From assembly GCF_030656875.1 (NCBI RefSeq), contig NZ_CP130943.1, forward strand, positions 3,658,001 through 3,722,000: a DNA stretch of 64,000 nucleotides, given 5' to 3'. The translations under genes and the position numbers were made by a program. How positions within the stretch are numbered: the stretch's first letter is position 1; every line of letters starts with the position of its first letter. Shown here one piece after another: positions 45,664 through 57,115 of the stretch. The notes beneath the pieces are model-generated. The model searched no databases, had not been told where the DNA came from, and saw only the letters and a program-made list of their open reading frames with translations. This DNA comes from Prescottella sp. R16. Lineage in GTDB: Bacteria; Actinomycetota; Actinomycetes; Mycobacteriales; Mycobacteriaceae.

Positions 45664-45963
45664 ATGCTGAACAAGACCGCCACCTCCGCCCTCGCTGCCG
45701 CCGGCCTCGTCGGCGGATACGCCGTCGCACGACAGAGCGGCAACCGTCAACTCGGTGGCGCGGTCCTCGCGGCGGTCGGCGGCGTCTGCACCTACAGCTG
45801 GGCCAAGAGCTCCGGGCCGGGCCGGGCGGCTGCACTGCTGGGCACGTACGTCGGCGCGTTCGGGGCGTCGCATCCGCTGGCGAAGAAGATCGGCGCCTGG
45901 CCGTCCGTCGGTGCCGTCGCGGCCGGAACCGCGATCGCGTCGCAGGTCGTCGCGCGCGGCTGA
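45664..45963 (+). CDS. Small alanine/glycine-rich membrane-associated protein
   Basis: The 99-residue protein has hydrophobic, glycine-rich stretches that could be three or four short membrane helices (about 8-22, 30-45, 55-70, 80-97). I cannot assign a family or function. The ATG has GGGAGA upstream. It ends 14 bases before the GNAT gene. Confidence 0.6.
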   Translation: MLNKTATSALAAAGLVGGYAVARQSGNRQLGGAVLAAVGGVCTYSWAKSSGPGRAAALLGTYVGAFGASHPLAKKIGAWPSVGAVAAGTAIASQVVARG

Positions 45964-45977
45964 CCGGGTTCAGACGC

Positions 45978-46505
45978 ATGATCCGACTCGCCGAACCGGC
46001 CGACCTGTCTCGTCTCCAGGAGATCGAGGTGGCGGCGGGCTCGATCTTCCGGAGCCTCGGCATGGACGTGATCGCCGACGACGAGGCACCCCCGCTCTCA
46101 TGGCTCGAGCAGTACCGGGCCGACGGCCGCGCCTGGGTGTGGGCGCACCGCGATCGGCCCGCGGCCGCATTCTGCCTCGTGGACATCGTCGACGGCTGCG
46201 CCCACATCGAGCAGGTGTCGGTGCATCCCGATCACGCCCGCCGTGGAATCGGCGCACACCTGATCGACCACGTCGCCGAATGGGCCCGCGACCGTGGACT
46301 GCCGGAGATCACCCTCACCACGTTCACCGACGTGCCGTGGAACGCGCCCTACTATGCGCGGCTCGGTTTCGCCGAGGTCCCCGACGACGACCTCGGCCCC
46401 GGCCTGCGCACGATCCGGGAGCACGAGACCGCCCGCGGACTCGACGACGTCGCGCCGCGGATCGTGATGACCCGGCACGTCCCGATCGACCCGCCGCGGA
46501 ACTGA
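45978..46505 (+). CDS. GNAT-family acetyltransferase
   Basis: The 175-residue protein has the acetyl-CoA-binding motif A, VSVHPDHARRGIGAHLIDH, and the later GNAT segment NAPYYARLGFAEVPDDDLGPGLR. The substrate is unknown. It converges on the cysteine desulfhydrase gene. Confidence 0.85.
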   Translation: MIRLAEPADLSRLQEIEVAAGSIFRSLGMDVIADDEAPPLSWLEQYRADGRAWVWAHRDRPAAAFCLVDIVDGCAHIEQVSVHPDHARRGIGAHLIDHVAEWARDRGLPEITLTTFTDVPWNAPYYARLGFAEVPDDDLGPGLRTIREHETARGLDDVAPRIVMTRHVPIDPPRN

Positions 46506-46511
46506 CCCGTT

Positions 46512-47606
46512 CTACGCCGTCCAGCGGCCGGTGCGTGCGAACTCGGCCAGCACCGCCGTCGGGCCGGTCAGATCGATACCCTCGGACGCCACCCACGCGT
46601 CGTCGAAGTAGGTGTCGGTGTAGCGTTCGCCGCCGTCGCACAGCAGCGTCACGACGCTGCCGCTGCGGCCCTGCGCGAGCATCTCGGCGACCAGCCCGAA
46701 CGCACCCCACAGGTTGGTGCCGGTGGAGCCGCCGACCTTGCGTCCCAGCACGGTGCTCGCGTGCCGCATCGCGGCGATGGAACCGGCGTCGGGCACCTTG
46801 ATCATGCGGTCGACGACCTGGCCGATGAACGACGGTTCGACGCGCGGGCGGCCGATGCCCTCGATCCGCGACCCCCGCTCGGACGCCGGTGCCGGCGCGC
46901 AGTTCCCGCTGCACCACGCGTCGAAGAACACCGAATGCTCCGGGTCGACGACGCACAGGCCGGTGTCGAACATGCGGTAGCGCAGGAACCGGCCGATCGT
47001 GGCGCCCGTGCCGCCGGTACCGGCGCCCACGACGATCCATTCCGGAACCGGGTGGTCCTCCCGCTCGAGCTGCGTGAAGATCGACTCGGCGATGTTGTTG
47101 TTGCCGCGCCAGTCCGTCGCCCGTTCGGCGTGCGTGAACTGGTCCATGTAGTGGCCGCCGGTCTCGTCGGCGAGTCGCTGCGATTCGGCGTAGATGCTCG
47201 ACGGGTCCGTCACGAAGTGGCAGCGGCCACCGTGTGCCTCGATCAGTGCGATCTTGGCGGGGCTCGTGCTCGCCGGCACGACGGCGACGAACTCGAGGCC
47301 GAGGAGTTTCGCGAAGTACGCCTCACTGACCGCCGTGGACCCGGACGACGCCTCGATCACCGTGGTGCCCTCGGTGATCCAGCCGTTGCAGAGCGCGTAC
47401 AGGAACAGTGAGCGGGCGAGCCGATGCTTGAGGCTGCCGGTGATGTGGGTGGACTCGTCCTTGAGGTACAGCTGGACGTTCCATTCCTGCGGCAGCGGGT
47501 AGCGCAGCAGGTGTGTGTCGGCGCTGCGCTGGGTGTCGGCCTCGATGAGCCGGACGGCCCGCTGGACCCAGCCTCGGGAGCTGTGCCGATCGACGACAGC
47601 TGTCAC
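46512..47606 (-). CDS. cds1: PLP-dependent cysteine desulfhydrase/synthase-like enzyme (Cds1)
   Basis: The 364-residue fold-type II PLP enzyme has the catalytic lysine in [11 protein letters not shown] (K60), [11 protein letters not shown] for cofactor phosphate contact and [13 protein letters not shown]. It resembles mycobacterial Cds1 (Rv3684), which releases hydrogen sulfide from cysteine, more than CysK. The GTG start overlaps the DUF4229 stop by four bases. Cysteine synthase activity remains possible. Confidence 0.82.
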   Translation of the reverse strand: MTAVVDRHSSRGWVQRAVRLIEADTQRSADTHLLRYPLPQEWNVQLYLKDESTHITGSLKHRLARSLFLYALCNGWITEGTTVIEASSGSTAVSEAYFAKLLGLEFVAVVPASTSPAKIALIEAHGGRCHFVTDPSSIYAESQRLADETGGHYMDQFTHAERATDWRGNNNIAESIFTQLEREDHPVPEWIVVGAGTGGTGATIGRFLRYRMFDTGLCVVDPEHSVFFDAWCSGNCAPAPASERGSRIEGIGRPRVEPSFIGQVVDRMIKVPDAGSIAAMRHASTVLGRKVGGSTGTNLWGAFGLVAEMLAQGRSGSVVTLLCDGGERYTDTYFDDAWVASEGIDLTGPTAVLAEFARTGRWTA

Positions 47607-47950
47607 CGGCGGTCCTCGCCACGCAGCTTGGCGTGCAGGTCGGCCTTGTCGGCGCGCCGCCGCGCGTCGACCACTGCGATGTCCGCGTTGACGCGCTTGC
47701 GGAGCTTGGCGAACAGCACCAGTGACAGCGGCAGTGCGATGAGGACCGCGAACAGGGCGGCCACGATCAGCGGGACGTCGACACCGAACGCCTTGCCACC
47801 GAACAGGATGACGGCGGCGAGGACGACGACGAGTCCGAGGCGGGCCACCGAGTACAGGGCGACGTCACGGACGAGGGTGCCGGTCGTGACGGCCGGGGCG
47901 GCGCCGGTACCACCGGCCTGGTCGGGACGATTCTGCGCTGCATCACTCAC
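47603..47950 (-). CDS. DUF4229 membrane protein
   Basis: The 115-residue protein has two membrane helices (about 35-55 and 58-80) and a basic, helical C-terminal tail, the DUF4229 layout. It begins with GTG and overlaps the downstream PLP enzyme gene. Its function is unknown. Confidence 0.72.
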   Translation of the reverse strand: MSDAAQNRPDQAGGTGAAPAVTTGTLVRDVALYSVARLGLVVVLAAVILFGGKAFGVDVPLIVAALFAVLIALPLSLVLFAKLRKRVNADIAVVDARRRADKADLHAKLRGEDRR

Positions 47951-48219
47951 GTTGTCAGCCTACCGTCGGGAACGCACAGGTCACGATCCACCATAGGAGA
48001 GCAACGGACACATGTCCGGCGTTCACGGGTTCTCGTGATCACACCGGTGAAGAGGCGCCCAACACGTCCGTTTTGTCTATTACCTCCGCTTTACCATCTT
48101 TAGATTGTTCGAGTACCTGGGGGGTTTGGTGTCACGATGTCGAAGCCGGGTCGGAAACCGAACCGGTACCGAATCCCCTCGGCCGCCCGTCCTGGACGGC
48201 CCCGAACCTTGGAGGATCG

Positions 48220-48432
48220 ATGAGCGCACCCACCTACAACGGCGCCAAGGAAGCCCTGCTGACCCCGGGCCAGGTCGCCGCACTGTTCCATGTCGACCCC
48301 AAGACCGTCACGCGTTGGGCACACGCCGGCCGACTCGGATCTCTGCGCACCCCCGGAGGACACCGGCGGTTCCGCGAGGCCGAGGTGATGGCGTTGCTGT
48401 CCTCCCTGACGACCGAAGCCCACCACTCCTGA
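48220..48432 (+). CDS. bldC: BldC-type MerR-like DNA-binding protein
   Basis: The 70-residue protein is little more than a MerR-type winged helix: LLTPGQVAALFHVDPKTVTRWAHAGRLG followed by RTPGGHRRFREAEV. It closely resembles BldC of Streptomyces, which binds direct repeats and controls development, and Rv0500A of mycobacteria. ATG 48220 follows GGAGG; the frame stays open upstream but that part is leader. About 270 A/T-richer bases separate it from the divergent DUF4229 gene. Confidence 0.92.
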   Translation: MSAPTYNGAKEALLTPGQVAALFHVDPKTVTRWAHAGRLGSLRTPGGHRRFREAEVMALLSSLTTEAHHS

Positions 48433-48498
48433 CGAGCAGCCGACAGGTAGGTGCCGGGACCGCCCGGACACGGCTACCCTCGTGAGTGGAGGTGCACC

Positions 48499-48723
48499 GT
48501 GATCTACCTGTTGGCTCTCATCGGCCTGGTAACGCTCGCTGTCTTGTTCTGGAAAGCGTTCGGACCGACCGCCACCACTGCCACCCTCCGTGGCGGCAGA
48601 GGTACGCGCACGGACGGACGCGTCGTCGGACCGGACGACGACCCCGAGTTCCTGTGGCGTGTGGATCGAGACAACCACCGCCGCCAATCGGGAACCGATC
48701 GTCCGACCGATCCGGACGCCTGA
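48499..48723 (+). CDS. Small single-helix membrane protein next to bldC
   Basis: The 74-residue protein has one N-terminal membrane helix (about 2-20) and a short polar tail rich in Arg, Asp and Gly. GTG 48499 follows GGAGG by six bases. I recognise no family. It lies 66 bases after bldC. Confidence 0.62.
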   Translation: MIYLLALIGLVTLAVLFWKAFGPTATTATLRGGRGTRTDGRVVGPDDDPEFLWRVDRDNHRRQSGTDRPTDPDA

Positions 48724-48772
48724 CCCCCGGGTCGGCGCCAGGACAGCCGGTCGGGACGGTCTGTCGAGTCGA

Positions 48773-48819
48773 CTGAAGGGACCCTTCGTACGCTCCCAGC
48801 GTGCGAAGGGTCCCTTCAG
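48773..48819. terminator. Bidirectional terminator between bldC unit and ccsA
   Basis: CTGAAGGGACCCTTCG (48773-48788) pairs exactly with 48804-48819, and the helix continues inward through one wobble and four more pairs. It lies between convergent genes. Confidence 0.72.
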
Positions 48820-48866
48820 CCGTTTCCGGGCCCGGGCACCCGAACCGGGCACCCGGGCCGGCGTGG

Positions 48867-49841
48867 TCAGTTCAGGCCGGCGTAGGAGTGCAGACCGGAG
48901 ACCACCATGTTGATGATGAACAGGTTGAACAGCATCGCGACGAAGCCGACGACGTTGATCCAGGCGGCCTTGGTGTCGCGCCAGCCCGACGTTGCGCGGG
49001 CGTGCAGGTAGGCGGCGTAGACGACCCAGGTGATGAAGGAGACGGTTTCCTTCGGGTCCCAGCCCCAGAAGCGACCCCATGCGGCTTCGGCCCAGATCGC
49101 ACCGAGGATGATGCCGGCACCGAACAGCGGGAACGCGACGATCGTGGTCTTGTAGGCGAGCCGGTCGAGGGTCTGCGCGTCGGGGAGCCGCTGCGCGAGT
49201 CCGCCGAACCAGCCGTCACGCTCTTCTCCCGGGGGGAACTTCAGGCGGTACAGGAACAGCAGGCTCGCGACACCGGACACCAGGAAGATGCCGCTGCCGA
49301 CGCTGATGATCGTGACGTGGATCGGCAGCCAGAACGACTGCAGGGCCGGGACGACGGGGGCCGCGTCGGCGTACAGCACGGTGGCGGCGAGGAACATCAG
49401 GATCAGCACGGGCGGCAGTAGGAACACGAACAGGTCGGAGTTCTTGCGCAGTGCGACGATGCCGGAGACGACCGCGGCCGCGCACGCCATGGTGACGAAC
49501 TCGTACATGTTGCCGAGCGGGAAGCGTTCGGTGGCGAAGCCGCGCAGCACCATCGATGCGATGTGCAGGACGACGCCCACGACGAGCAGCGCGTAGCCCA
49601 TGCCGCCGAACTTCTCCGACCAGGTCTTGCCGCCGCCCTGGTCGACGACGCGTCCGGGAACATCGGCGCTGTCGGCGACCGTGGCGCCGCCGCCGGCGGA
49701 GACCATTTCGCGTTCCTGCACGATACGGGCCCGCATCGACGCGTATCGGGCGACGAGCAGCACGGTCGCGAGGACATAGATCGCGAACGCAGACTCGAAC
49801 GACCAGTCGCTGTAGCGAGCGAGGGTCTCGTTGATCGTCAT
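48867..49841 (-). CDS. ccsA: System II cytochrome c biogenesis protein CcsA
   Basis: CcsA with ResB exports heme and attaches it to apocytochrome c. The 324-residue membrane protein has the tryptophan-rich heme-handling motif WGRFWGWDPKE and about eight helices. It is the last gene of the hemL-to-ccsA operon, 38 bases after resB. Confidence 0.94.
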   Translation of the reverse strand: MTINETLARYSDWSFESAFAIYVLATVLLVARYASMRARIVQEREMVSAGGGATVADSADVPGRVVDQGGGKTWSEKFGGMGYALLVVGVVLHIASMVLRGFATERFPLGNMYEFVTMACAAAVVSGIVALRKNSDLFVFLLPPVLILMFLAATVLYADAAPVVPALQSFWLPIHVTIISVGSGIFLVSGVASLLFLYRLKFPPGEERDGWFGGLAQRLPDAQTLDRLAYKTTIVAFPLFGAGIILGAIWAEAAWGRFWGWDPKETVSFITWVVYAAYLHARATSGWRDTKAAWINVVGFVAMLFNLFIINMVVSGLHSYAGLN

Positions 49842-49879
49842 CTATTCATCTCCTGCGCACTGTGCGCTCGTGTGGTCGG

Positions 49880-51559
49880 TCATGCGTGGTCCCCCAGGAG
49901 CCGGGCACGCAGTCGGTCGAACTCGTCACCCCAGCCGGCCTGGTCCGTGCGGGCCAGACCACCCAGTTCTACTACAGTCCGTCGTTCACCCTCGATCAAT
50001 GTAGCCGACACGGTGTCGGGATCCTTACCGGGGGCGGTGGCGGGGTAGATCCGCACCCACACACGCCGCCGCTTGACCACCAGCGACAACAGCAGGCCCG
50101 CCATCATGGTCAGCGCCGACACCAGCACCCACTGCTGGGCCGGATCGTGCGACACCTGCAGGTTCACGAAGTCGACGGCGCCGTCGAATCGGACCTGGGT
50201 GCCGTCGGCGAGGGTGACGCTCTCCCCCGGGTACAGGTTGACGCGGTCCTGCTTGACGAGCCGGCCCTGGTTGACGAGTTCCTTGTTCAGCGAGAACAGG
50301 CTCTGCGGCAGGCCGGTGTCGAGGCCGGTGTCGCCCTTGTAGACGTCGATGGCGACGGCCGGATCGGTCAGCGCGGGGAAACCGGAGGACAGCAGGTTGC
50401 CGTGGAACACGGCGGTCGGCGCGAGCAGGCCTTCGATCGCGATCTGGTTCTTGCGGCGTTCCTCGTCGTCCGGGTACATGCCGCCGGGCGGGTCGAAGCG
50501 CATCGCGCCGCTGGACAGGAACGTCGTCGCTTCTTCGGGCTGCCACTGCAACGTCTCGGTACGGGTCTCCCCGTTCGGGAACGTCACGGTGAACGTGGGC
50601 GCGTAGCCGTGGCCCTGCAGGTAGACGCGGTCGCCGTCGACGCGGAGCGGATGGTTGACCTTGATCTGGGCGTCGCGCCACGTGTTCGACGCGATGTCGC
50701 CGCCCGACTGGTAGGAGATGTTCGACGTGAACATCTCGGCCTGACCGTTGTCGAGGTAGTCGGCGGAGAAGTCCTTCACCTTCACGCACAGCGGGTTCAT
50801 CCCGGTGCCGTCGCGCTGGTTGCCGGCGATGAACGAGTCGAAGATCGCGGGCGAGGTGGTGCAGATGCCGGGACCGCCGTCCGCGACGATGATGACGTTG
50901 CCCTCGTAGCTGTTCAGTTTGCCGATCGCGACAGACGCGAGCAACGCCACGAGCGACAGGTGGAACACCAGGTTGCCGGCCTCGCGGAGGAAGCCCTTCT
51001 CCGCGGACAGCGTGATCTCGTCGGGGTGTTTCGCGCGGGCGCCACCGGTCCGCTGCACGACGCGCCAGCCCCGCAGCTGCTTGCGCACGCGGGCGGCGAC
51101 GGCATCCGGATCCTCGTCGACGGTGTCGACATGGTGGTGCGGCAGCCGGCCGAGGTTGCGCGGGGCGGCGACGGGCTGGGCGCGCAGGGCCTTCGCGTAT
51201 TCGATGCAGCGCGGCACGATGCAGCCGACCAGGGAGACGAACAGCAGCACGTAGATCGCGGTGAACCAGAAGCTGCCGAACACGTCGAACAGTTCCAGCT
51301 TGTCCATCAGCGGGCCGAGGGTGGGACGGCTCGCGATGTACTCGTTGACCTTGCCCTCGTTGAGGCTGCGCTGCGGCAGCAGGGCACCGGGGATCGCGGC
51401 GAGCGCGAGCAGGAACAGCAGCACCAGCGCGGTGCGCATCGACGTCAGGCCACGCCACGCGTTGCGGAACGCGGCGACGACGCGGCCGCCCGCGGACTGC
51501 CGCGGCGGGGTCGAACCGCCCGCGGGCGGCTCGGTGGTCACAGTGTCCGGGGCCGTCAT
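49880..51559 (-). CDS. resB: Cytochrome c biogenesis protein ResB (CcsB)
   Basis: The 559-residue protein is the ResB partner of CcsA. It has three N-terminal membrane helices (after [19 protein letters not shown]), a large outside domain containing [18 protein letters not shown], and a C-terminal helix ([15 protein letters not shown]). It overlaps ccdA by four bases (ATGA). Confidence 0.93.
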   Translation of the reverse strand: MTAPDTVTTEPPAGGSTPPRQSAGGRVVAAFRNAWRGLTSMRTALVLLFLLALAAIPGALLPQRSLNEGKVNEYIASRPTLGPLMDKLELFDVFGSFWFTAIYVLLFVSLVGCIVPRCIEYAKALRAQPVAAPRNLGRLPHHHVDTVDEDPDAVAARVRKQLRGWRVVQRTGGARAKHPDEITLSAEKGFLREAGNLVFHLSLVALLASVAIGKLNSYEGNVIIVADGGPGICTTSPAIFDSFIAGNQRDGTGMNPLCVKVKDFSADYLDNGQAEMFTSNISYQSGGDIASNTWRDAQIKVNHPLRVDGDRVYLQGHGYAPTFTVTFPNGETRTETLQWQPEEATTFLSSGAMRFDPPGGMYPDDEERRKNQIAIEGLLAPTAVFHGNLLSSGFPALTDPAVAIDVYKGDTGLDTGLPQSLFSLNKELVNQGRLVKQDRVNLYPGESVTLADGTQVRFDGAVDFVNLQVSHDPAQQWVLVSALTMMAGLLLSLVVKRRRVWVRIYPATAPGKDPDTVSATLIEGERRTVVELGGLARTDQAGWGDEFDRLRARLLGDHA

Positions 51560-52383
51560 ATTGGTAGAACCACCTCTGAGATGAAGGCGTCACGGACCCA
51601 GCCGACGAACTGGTCCCACGCTCCGGTGACCAGTGCGATACCGACCACGATCAACAGGATTCCGCCGAACACCTGGATGGTGCGGCTGTTGCGGCGCAGC
51701 CAGCCGACACCGCGCAGTGCGCGGGCCGAGCCGAGTGCGACGAGGACGAACGGCAGGCCGAGGCCGAGGCAGTAGGCGACGATGAGGGCGATGCCGCGCA
51801 GTGCGGTGGCGCCCTCGGTGCCGGCGGCGACCGACATGACACCGGCGAGGGTGGGGCCCAGGCACGGCGTCCAGCCGAGCGCGAACACGCCACCGAGCAG
51901 CGGGGCCCCGATCAGCCCGGACACCCGCCGCGGCGCGAACCGGGTGTCCTTCTGCAGTGCGGGGATGAGCCCGACGAAGGCGAGTCCCATGACGATGGTG
52001 ACGACACCGCCGACGCGCTGAAGCACTTCCCGGTTGATCGTCAGCGCTTCGATGGCACCGAAGATCGTGGCGGTCGCGAGCACGAACACGACGGTGAAGC
52101 CGGCGACGAACAGTCCGGCCGCACCGGCGACGCGCAGGCGGCCGTCGCGCAGGGTCCGGGTCTGTGTCTGCGCCTCGGACGCGGTGACGGCCGGGGCGTC
52201 GGCGCCGACGACACCGGCGAGGTACGACAGGTAGCCGGGGACGAGCGGCACGACGCACGGCGACGCGAACGACACCAGGCCGGCGAGCACGCATGCACCG
52301 AGGGCCAGCAGCAGCGGTCCGGTGGAGGCGGTGTCCTGGAACGTCTGTCCGATGTCGGCGAGCAGCAGAGTGTCGGGCGTCAT
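51556..52383 (-). CDS. ccdA: Thiol-disulfide carrier CcdA
   Basis: CcdA moves reducing power across the membrane to keep apocytochrome cysteines reduced. The 275-residue protein has six or more helices and the two conserved cysteines in [17 protein letters not shown] and LGWTPCLGP. It overlaps both neighbours by four bases. Confidence 0.95.
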   Translation of the reverse strand: MTPDTLLLADIGQTFQDTASTGPLLLALGACVLAGLVSFASPCVVPLVPGYLSYLAGVVGADAPAVTASEAQTQTRTLRDGRLRVAGAAGLFVAGFTVVFVLATATIFGAIEALTINREVLQRVGGVVTIVMGLAFVGLIPALQKDTRFAPRRVSGLIGAPLLGGVFALGWTPCLGPTLAGVMSVAAGTEGATALRGIALIVAYCLGLGLPFVLVALGSARALRGVGWLRRNSRTIQVFGGILLIVVGIALVTGAWDQFVGWVRDAFISEVVLPI

Positions 52384-53000
52384 CCCTGGTCCTGGGGTTC
52401 TTGTGCGACGCGTTCGACGACGGGCTGCAGGTCGTCGGCGAGCAGTTCCTTCAGGTAGACGGCGGCGACGCGGTGCTGCCGGTCGAGGACGATCGTGGTG
52501 GGCACGACGCTGGTCGGATAGTTCTTGCCGATCGCGAGCAGCGTGCGCATCTCGGGGTCGTAGATCGACGGGTAGGTCACGCCGTAGTTGACGACGAAGT
52601 CCTGCGCCTTGCTCTGGGTGTGGTCGCGGACGTTGATGCCGAGGAACGCGACGCCGAGGTCCTTGGTGTTCTCGTAGACCTGTTCGAGGTCGTCGGCTTC
52701 ACCGCGGCACGGTCCGCACCACTGGCCCCACACGTTGAGGACGACGACCTGTCCCTCGAAATCGGAGAGGGACGTCGTCTTCCCGTCGGTCATGAGATCG
52801 GGTCCGGTGACGTTACCGGCCTTGCCGCGTTCGGACGGGGTGTCGTAGAAGTACTCGGTCTTTCCGCCGGGCGAGATGAACTCGAACGTGCCGCCCTGGG
52901 CGACGGCGTCGGTGCCACCGGCGCAGCCGGACAGCAGCAGGACGGTGGCGACGGCACCGCCGAGTGCGGCTGCCACCCGGCGGGGGAAACGGAACGTCAT
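52380..53000 (-). CDS. TlpA/ResA-type thioredoxin lipoprotein
   Basis: The 206-residue protein has a lipoprotein signal with lipobox LSGC (Cys26) and a thioredoxin fold with active site WCGPC (94-98) and the cis-proline region [10 protein letters not shown]. Attached to the outer membrane face, it would reduce apocytochrome c using electrons from CcdA. It overlaps its neighbours by ATGA. Confidence 0.94.
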   Translation of the reverse strand: MTFRFPRRVAAALGGAVATVLLLSGCAGGTDAVAQGGTFEFISPGGKTEYFYDTPSERGKAGNVTGPDLMTDGKTTSLSDFEGQVVVLNVWGQWCGPCRGEADDLEQVYENTKDLGVAFLGINVRDHTQSKAQDFVVNYGVTYPSIYDPEMRTLLAIGKNYPTSVVPTTIVLDRQHRVAAVYLKELLADDLQPVVERVAQEPQDQG

Positions 53001-53680
53001 GCGCCGGTCACCCTCGGGTCCGACGATCCGGCGGGCTCGGAGTAGACGATGTCGACGAGGGTGTCGCCCTCGTAGACGAGCGAGGTGAGCGACGCGAGCC
53101 CGCACTGCCGGTGCCGCGGATCGTGCCAGAGACGTTCGCCCTGCAGGAAGCGGCGCAGGGTCCAGACCGGCAGCTGGTGGCTCACGCACACCGCTTCGTG
53201 GCCGACGGCGGCGACGCGGGCGGCGTTGACCGCGGCGAGCATGCGGTGCGCGATCTGCAGGTACGGCTCGCCCCACGACGGGGTGAACGGGTCGCGCAGC
53301 TTCCACCAGTGCCGCGGCCGACGCAGGGCGCCGTCGCCGACGGCGACCTTGAGTCCCTCGAAGTCGTTGGCGGCCTCGATGAGGTTGGCGTCGGTGGCGA
53401 TCGTCAGGCCGTGCTTCTCGGCGATCGGGGCCGCGGTCTCCTGCGCACGCTGCAGCGGCGACGCGACGACATGCGTGATGTCGTGGCCGGCGAGGGCGGA
53501 CGCGACGGCCCGGGCCTGCGCTTCACCGTTCTCCGACAGCCGGAAGTTCGGGAGACGTCCGTAGAGGATGCCGCTCGGGTTGTGCACCTCGCCGTGCCGG
53601 AGCACGTGCACGATGGTCCGGGTATCGGAGTTGTCGGAGCGCGGGCGGTCGGCAGCACTCACGTTGTCGGCGTCGGTCAC
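52997..53680 (-). CDS. Histidine phosphatase-superfamily protein
   Basis: The 227-residue protein has the phosphohistidine motif LRHGEVHNP near residue 30, and a later catalytic histidine in CVSHQLPVWTLRR. A homologue (Rv0525) lies in the same hemL-to-ccsA operon in M. tuberculosis. The substrate is unknown. GTG 53680 follows AGGGA; a second GTG at 53662 is possible. It overlaps the tlpA-like gene by four bases. Confidence 0.87.
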   Translation of the reverse strand: MTDADNVSAADRPRSDNSDTRTIVHVLRHGEVHNPSGILYGRLPNFRLSENGEAQARAVASALAGHDITHVVASPLQRAQETAAPIAEKHGLTIATDANLIEAANDFEGLKVAVGDGALRRPRHWWKLRDPFTPSWGEPYLQIAHRMLAAVNAARVAAVGHEAVCVSHQLPVWTLRRFLQGERLWHDPRHRQCGLASLTSLVYEGDTLVDIVYSEPAGSSDPRVTGA

Positions 53681-53706
53681 GATGATCGTCCCTGGGTGTC
53701 GGTGGG

Positions 53707-55044
53707 TCAGTGCGAAACGGCGGCGGCCGCGGCCTTCGCGGCGTGCGGGGCGGCGGCGGCGATCTTCGCGAAGGCGTCGTCGTCGAGGGCGGACGAGACG
53801 AACCACGCCTCGAACGCGCTCGGCGGCGCGTAGATGCCGCGGGCGAGCAGGGCGTGGAAGAAGTCGGGGAACCGCCACGTGTCGGCGGCCTTGGCCTCCG
53901 CATAGTTGGTGACGGGGTTCTCGGTGAAGAACACACTGACCAGGGTGCCCGCGTACTGGACGCGGTGCGGGACGCCTTCGGCGGTGAGAGCGTCGCCCAG
54001 GATCGTGCCGAGGGTCTGCGCGTTGCGTTCGAGGGCGGCGTACACCGCATCGTCGGCAGCCTGCAGGTTCGCCAGTCCGGCGGCGACGGCGACGGGGTTC
54101 CCGGACAGGGTGCCGGCCTGGTAGACGGGGCCGTTCGGGGCCAGCTTCGCCATGACGTCGGCGCGGCCGCCGAACGCGGCGGCCGGGAGGCCACCGCTCA
54201 TGACCTTGCCGAACGTGTAGAGGTCTCCGGCGACGCCGTCGCGGCCGTACCAGCCGGAGCGGCTGACCCGGAATCCGGTCATGACCTCGTCCATGATCAG
54301 CAGTGCGCCGTGCTCGGTGGTGAGCGCCCGCAGGCCCTCGTTGAAGCCGGGCAGTGGGGCGACGGCACCCATGTTGCCGGCGGCGGCCTCGGTGATGACG
54401 CACGCGATCTCGCCGGGGTTCGCGGCGAACGCGGCACGGACCGCCTCGAGGTCGTTGTAGGGCACGACGATGGTGTCCTCGGCCTGCGCGCCGGTGACGC
54501 CGGGCGAGGTGGGCAGCCCGAAGGTGGCCAGGCCCGAGCCGGCGTCGGCGAGCAGGGCGTCGACGTGGCCGTGGTAGCAGCCGGAGAACTTGACGATCTT
54601 GGAGCGTCCGGTGAAGCCGCGGGCCAGGCGCACCGCGCTCATGGTGGCTTCGGTGCCGGAGTTGACCAGGCGGACCTGTTCGACGGGCGCGACGCGGGAG
54701 ACGATCTCCTCGGCGAGCGCGATCTCGCCCTCGGTGGGCGCACCGAACGACAGCCCGCCGGTGGCGGCCTTCTGCACGGCCTCGACGACGGCGGGGTGCG
54801 CGTGGCCGAGGATCATCGGACCCCACGAGCACACCAGGTCGATGTAGTCGTTGCCGTCGACGTCGGTGAGGGTGCAGCCGGACGCCTTCTCGATGAAACG
54901 GGGCGCGCCGCCGACCGAACCGAACGCGCGGACCGGGGAGTTGACGCCTCCGGGGATCACCTTGGACGCCCGATCGAAGAGTTGAGCGGAACGGACGTCA
55001 CGAAGATCGGGTCCCAGGCCGGACCCGCTGGAGGCAGCAGTCAC
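53707..55044 (-). CDS. hemL: Glutamate-1-semialdehyde 2,1-aminomutase
   Basis: HemL makes 5-aminolevulinate, the first heme precursor, by the C5 route. The 445-residue PLP enzyme has [35 protein letters not shown] and the PLP lysine in [10 protein letters not shown] (K280). The GTG start ([14 protein letters not shown]) is used because the upstream frame is antisense to the acyl-CoA oxidase gene. It is the first gene of the cytochrome c maturation operon. Confidence 0.95.
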   Translation of the reverse strand: MTAASSGSGLGPDLRDVRSAQLFDRASKVIPGGVNSPVRAFGSVGGAPRFIEKASGCTLTDVDGNDYIDLVCSWGPMILGHAHPAVVEAVQKAATGGLSFGAPTEGEIALAEEIVSRVAPVEQVRLVNSGTEATMSAVRLARGFTGRSKIVKFSGCYHGHVDALLADAGSGLATFGLPTSPGVTGAQAEDTIVVPYNDLEAVRAAFAANPGEIACVITEAAAGNMGAVAPLPGFNEGLRALTTEHGALLIMDEVMTGFRVSRSGWYGRDGVAGDLYTFGKVMSGGLPAAAFGGRADVMAKLAPNGPVYQAGTLSGNPVAVAAGLANLQAADDAVYAALERNAQTLGTILGDALTAEGVPHRVQYAGTLVSVFFTENPVTNYAEAKAADTWRFPDFFHALLARGIYAPPSAFEAWFVSSALDDDAFAKIAAAAPHAAKAAAAAVSH

Positions 55045-55191
55045 GGTTTCCAGTGTCCCAGTTCTGTCGAATTCGACAACGACAGGGTGTAGGAGGTGTC
55101 GGGAATCACACGGCGTCGGCGTGTCGGTTCGTGCAGGTCGCCGGTGTCCGCTTCCCGAGCGGTCGGCGCGGCAGGGCCCTACCGTCGGATC

Positions 55192-57111
55192 ATGGCGACG
55201 ACGGCGGATTTTCTGCGGACCACTCTCGACGGCCGGTGGGCGGAGGTGCGGGCGAAGACGCGGGCCACGCTCGTGTCCGACGAGTTCCGGCCCCATGTCA
55301 CCCCCGATCCGGACCGGGCGCGGGCGAAGACCCTCGAACAGTTGCGGGTGCTCGCGGCCGGCGGGTTCGTCGACCGCGGGTTCGGAGTGGACATCGGCAG
55401 CGGCGCCGATCCGGGCGCGGCGGTGACGGCGATCGAGATGCTGGCGATGTCGGACCTGTCGCTCATGGTGAAGGCGGGCGTGCAGTGGGGCCTGTTCGGC
55501 GGGGCGATCGAGAACCTCGGCACCGAACGGCACCACGCCGAGTTCCTGCGTCCGATGATCGATCTGGACCTGCTCGGGTGCTTCGCGATGACCGAGACGG
55601 GGCACGGCAGCGACGTCCAGAGCCTCGAGACCACCGCAACGTACGACCCGGCGACCGACGAGTTCGTGGTCCACTCCCCCACCGCGTCGGCACGCAAGGA
55701 CTACATCGGTGGCGCGGCCGAGCACGCGAGGACGGCAGCGGTGTTCGCGCAGCTGATCGTGGGTGACGAGACGCACGGCGTGCACTGTCTGCTGGTGCCG
55801 ATCCGCGACGCCGACGGCAACGACCTGCCGGGGGTGACGACGTCGGACTGCGGGTACAAGGGCGGTCTGCCGGGCGTCGACAACGGCCGGATCGTGTTCG
55901 ACCACGTGCGGGTGCCGCGCACGAACCTGTTGAACCGGTACGGGTCGGTGGACGCGGACGGCGTGTACTCGTCGCCGATCGAGAACAAGGGACGCCGCTT
56001 CTTCACGATGCTCGGCACGCTGGTGCGCGGACGGGTCACGGTCGGCGGTTCGGCGGCCGCGGCAGCGCGGGTGGCACTCACGATCGCGGCCCGGTACGCG
56101 TTGCAGCGCACCCAGTTCAGCGCGCCGAGCGGCGACGACGCGACACCCGATCCCGAGGTGCCGATCATGGACTATCTGGTGCACCAGCAGCGGCTGCTGC
56201 CGCACATCGCGCGGGCGTACGCGCTGGGGTTCGCACAGAACGAACTGGTGTCGGCGATGCACGACATCCAGACGGCCGACGAGGTCGATCCGGCCGCGCA
56301 GCGTGAACTCGAGTCCCGCGCAGCCGGATTGAAGGCCGCGAACACGTGGCATGCGACGCGCGCGATCCAGGAGTGCCGGGAGGCGTGCGGTGGTGCCGGG
56401 TACATGGCCGAGAACCGGCTGACCGCACTGAAGGCGGACACCGACGTGTTCACGACGTTCGAGGGTGACAACACGGTCCTGACGCAGTTGGTGGCGAAGG
56501 AACTGCTCACCAAGTACTCCGACGAGGTGCGCGGGATGAGCCCGGTGGAGTGGATGGCCTTCGCCGCCAACGCGTTCGGCGACGAGGTCCGCAAACATAC
56601 GGCCGCACAACAGATCATCCAGACGATCCTCGACACCCGCCAGGACAACGAGGAGGACGGCAGCCTCTTCAACCGTGGCACCCAGTTGACGATGTTCGAG
56701 GACCGCGAGGAGTACCTGCTCTCCACCGCGGCCCGGCGCCTGCAGGCGGCCCGCAAACGGGAGGACACCCCGTTCGACGCGTTCAACGTGGTGCAGGACC
56801 ACGTACTGCACGCTGCCCGGGCCCACATCGACCGGGTGGTGCTCGAGGCGTTCATCGCCGGCATCGACGCGTGCGACGACGAGGACGGGTGCGCGTTGCT
56901 CGGCGAACTGTGCGACCTGTTCGCGCTCACCGTGATCGAGGACGACAAGGCCTGGTTCATGGAACATCGGATGCTGTCGGTCGAACGCGCCAAGGCCGTC
57001 CGGCGCGGCATCAACGAACGGTGCCGCACCCTGCGCCCACACGTGGCGACGGTGGTCGACGGGCTGGGGGTACCGGACCTGTTCGCGGAGGCGGCGATGC
57101 TGGAGCAGTGA
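55192..57111 (+). CDS. Acyl-CoA oxidase/dehydrogenase-like flavoenzyme
   Basis: The 639-residue protein has the acyl-CoA dehydrogenase core, with [20 protein letters not shown] for FAD and substrate binding, and an extended C-terminal domain as in acyl-CoA oxidases. The catalytic glutamate is in [19 protein letters not shown]. It would oxidise the alpha-beta bond of a fatty acyl-CoA in the cytoplasm; the chain length is unknown. It is divergent from hemL and ends 4 bases before a convergent stop. Confidence 0.88.
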   Translation: MATTADFLRTTLDGRWAEVRAKTRATLVSDEFRPHVTPDPDRARAKTLEQLRVLAAGGFVDRGFGVDIGSGADPGAAVTAIEMLAMSDLSLMVKAGVQWGLFGGAIENLGTERHHAEFLRPMIDLDLLGCFAMTETGHGSDVQSLETTATYDPATDEFVVHSPTASARKDYIGGAAEHARTAAVFAQLIVGDETHGVHCLLVPIRDADGNDLPGVTTSDCGYKGGLPGVDNGRIVFDHVRVPRTNLLNRYGSVDADGVYSSPIENKGRRFFTMLGTLVRGRVTVGGSAAAAARVALTIAARYALQRTQFSAPSGDDATPDPEVPIMDYLVHQQRLLPHIARAYALGFAQNELVSAMHDIQTADEVDPAAQRELESRAAGLKAANTWHATRAIQECREACGGAGYMAENRLTALKADTDVFTTFEGDNTVLTQLVAKELLTKYSDEVRGMSPVEWMAFAANAFGDEVRKHTAAQQIIQTILDTRQDNEEDGSLFNRGTQLTMFEDREEYLLSTAARRLQAARKREDTPFDAFNVVQDHVLHAARAHIDRVVLEAFIAGIDACDDEDGCALLGELCDLFALTVIEDDKAWFMEHRMLSVERAKAVRRGINERCRTLRPHVATVVDGLGVPDLFAEAAMLEQ

Positions 57112-57115
57112 CGCT

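Noticed and set aside
55045..57042. Long upstream extension of hemL (1111 residues)
   Set aside because: It is antisense to the acyl-CoA oxidase-like gene and carries no hemL-related sequence.
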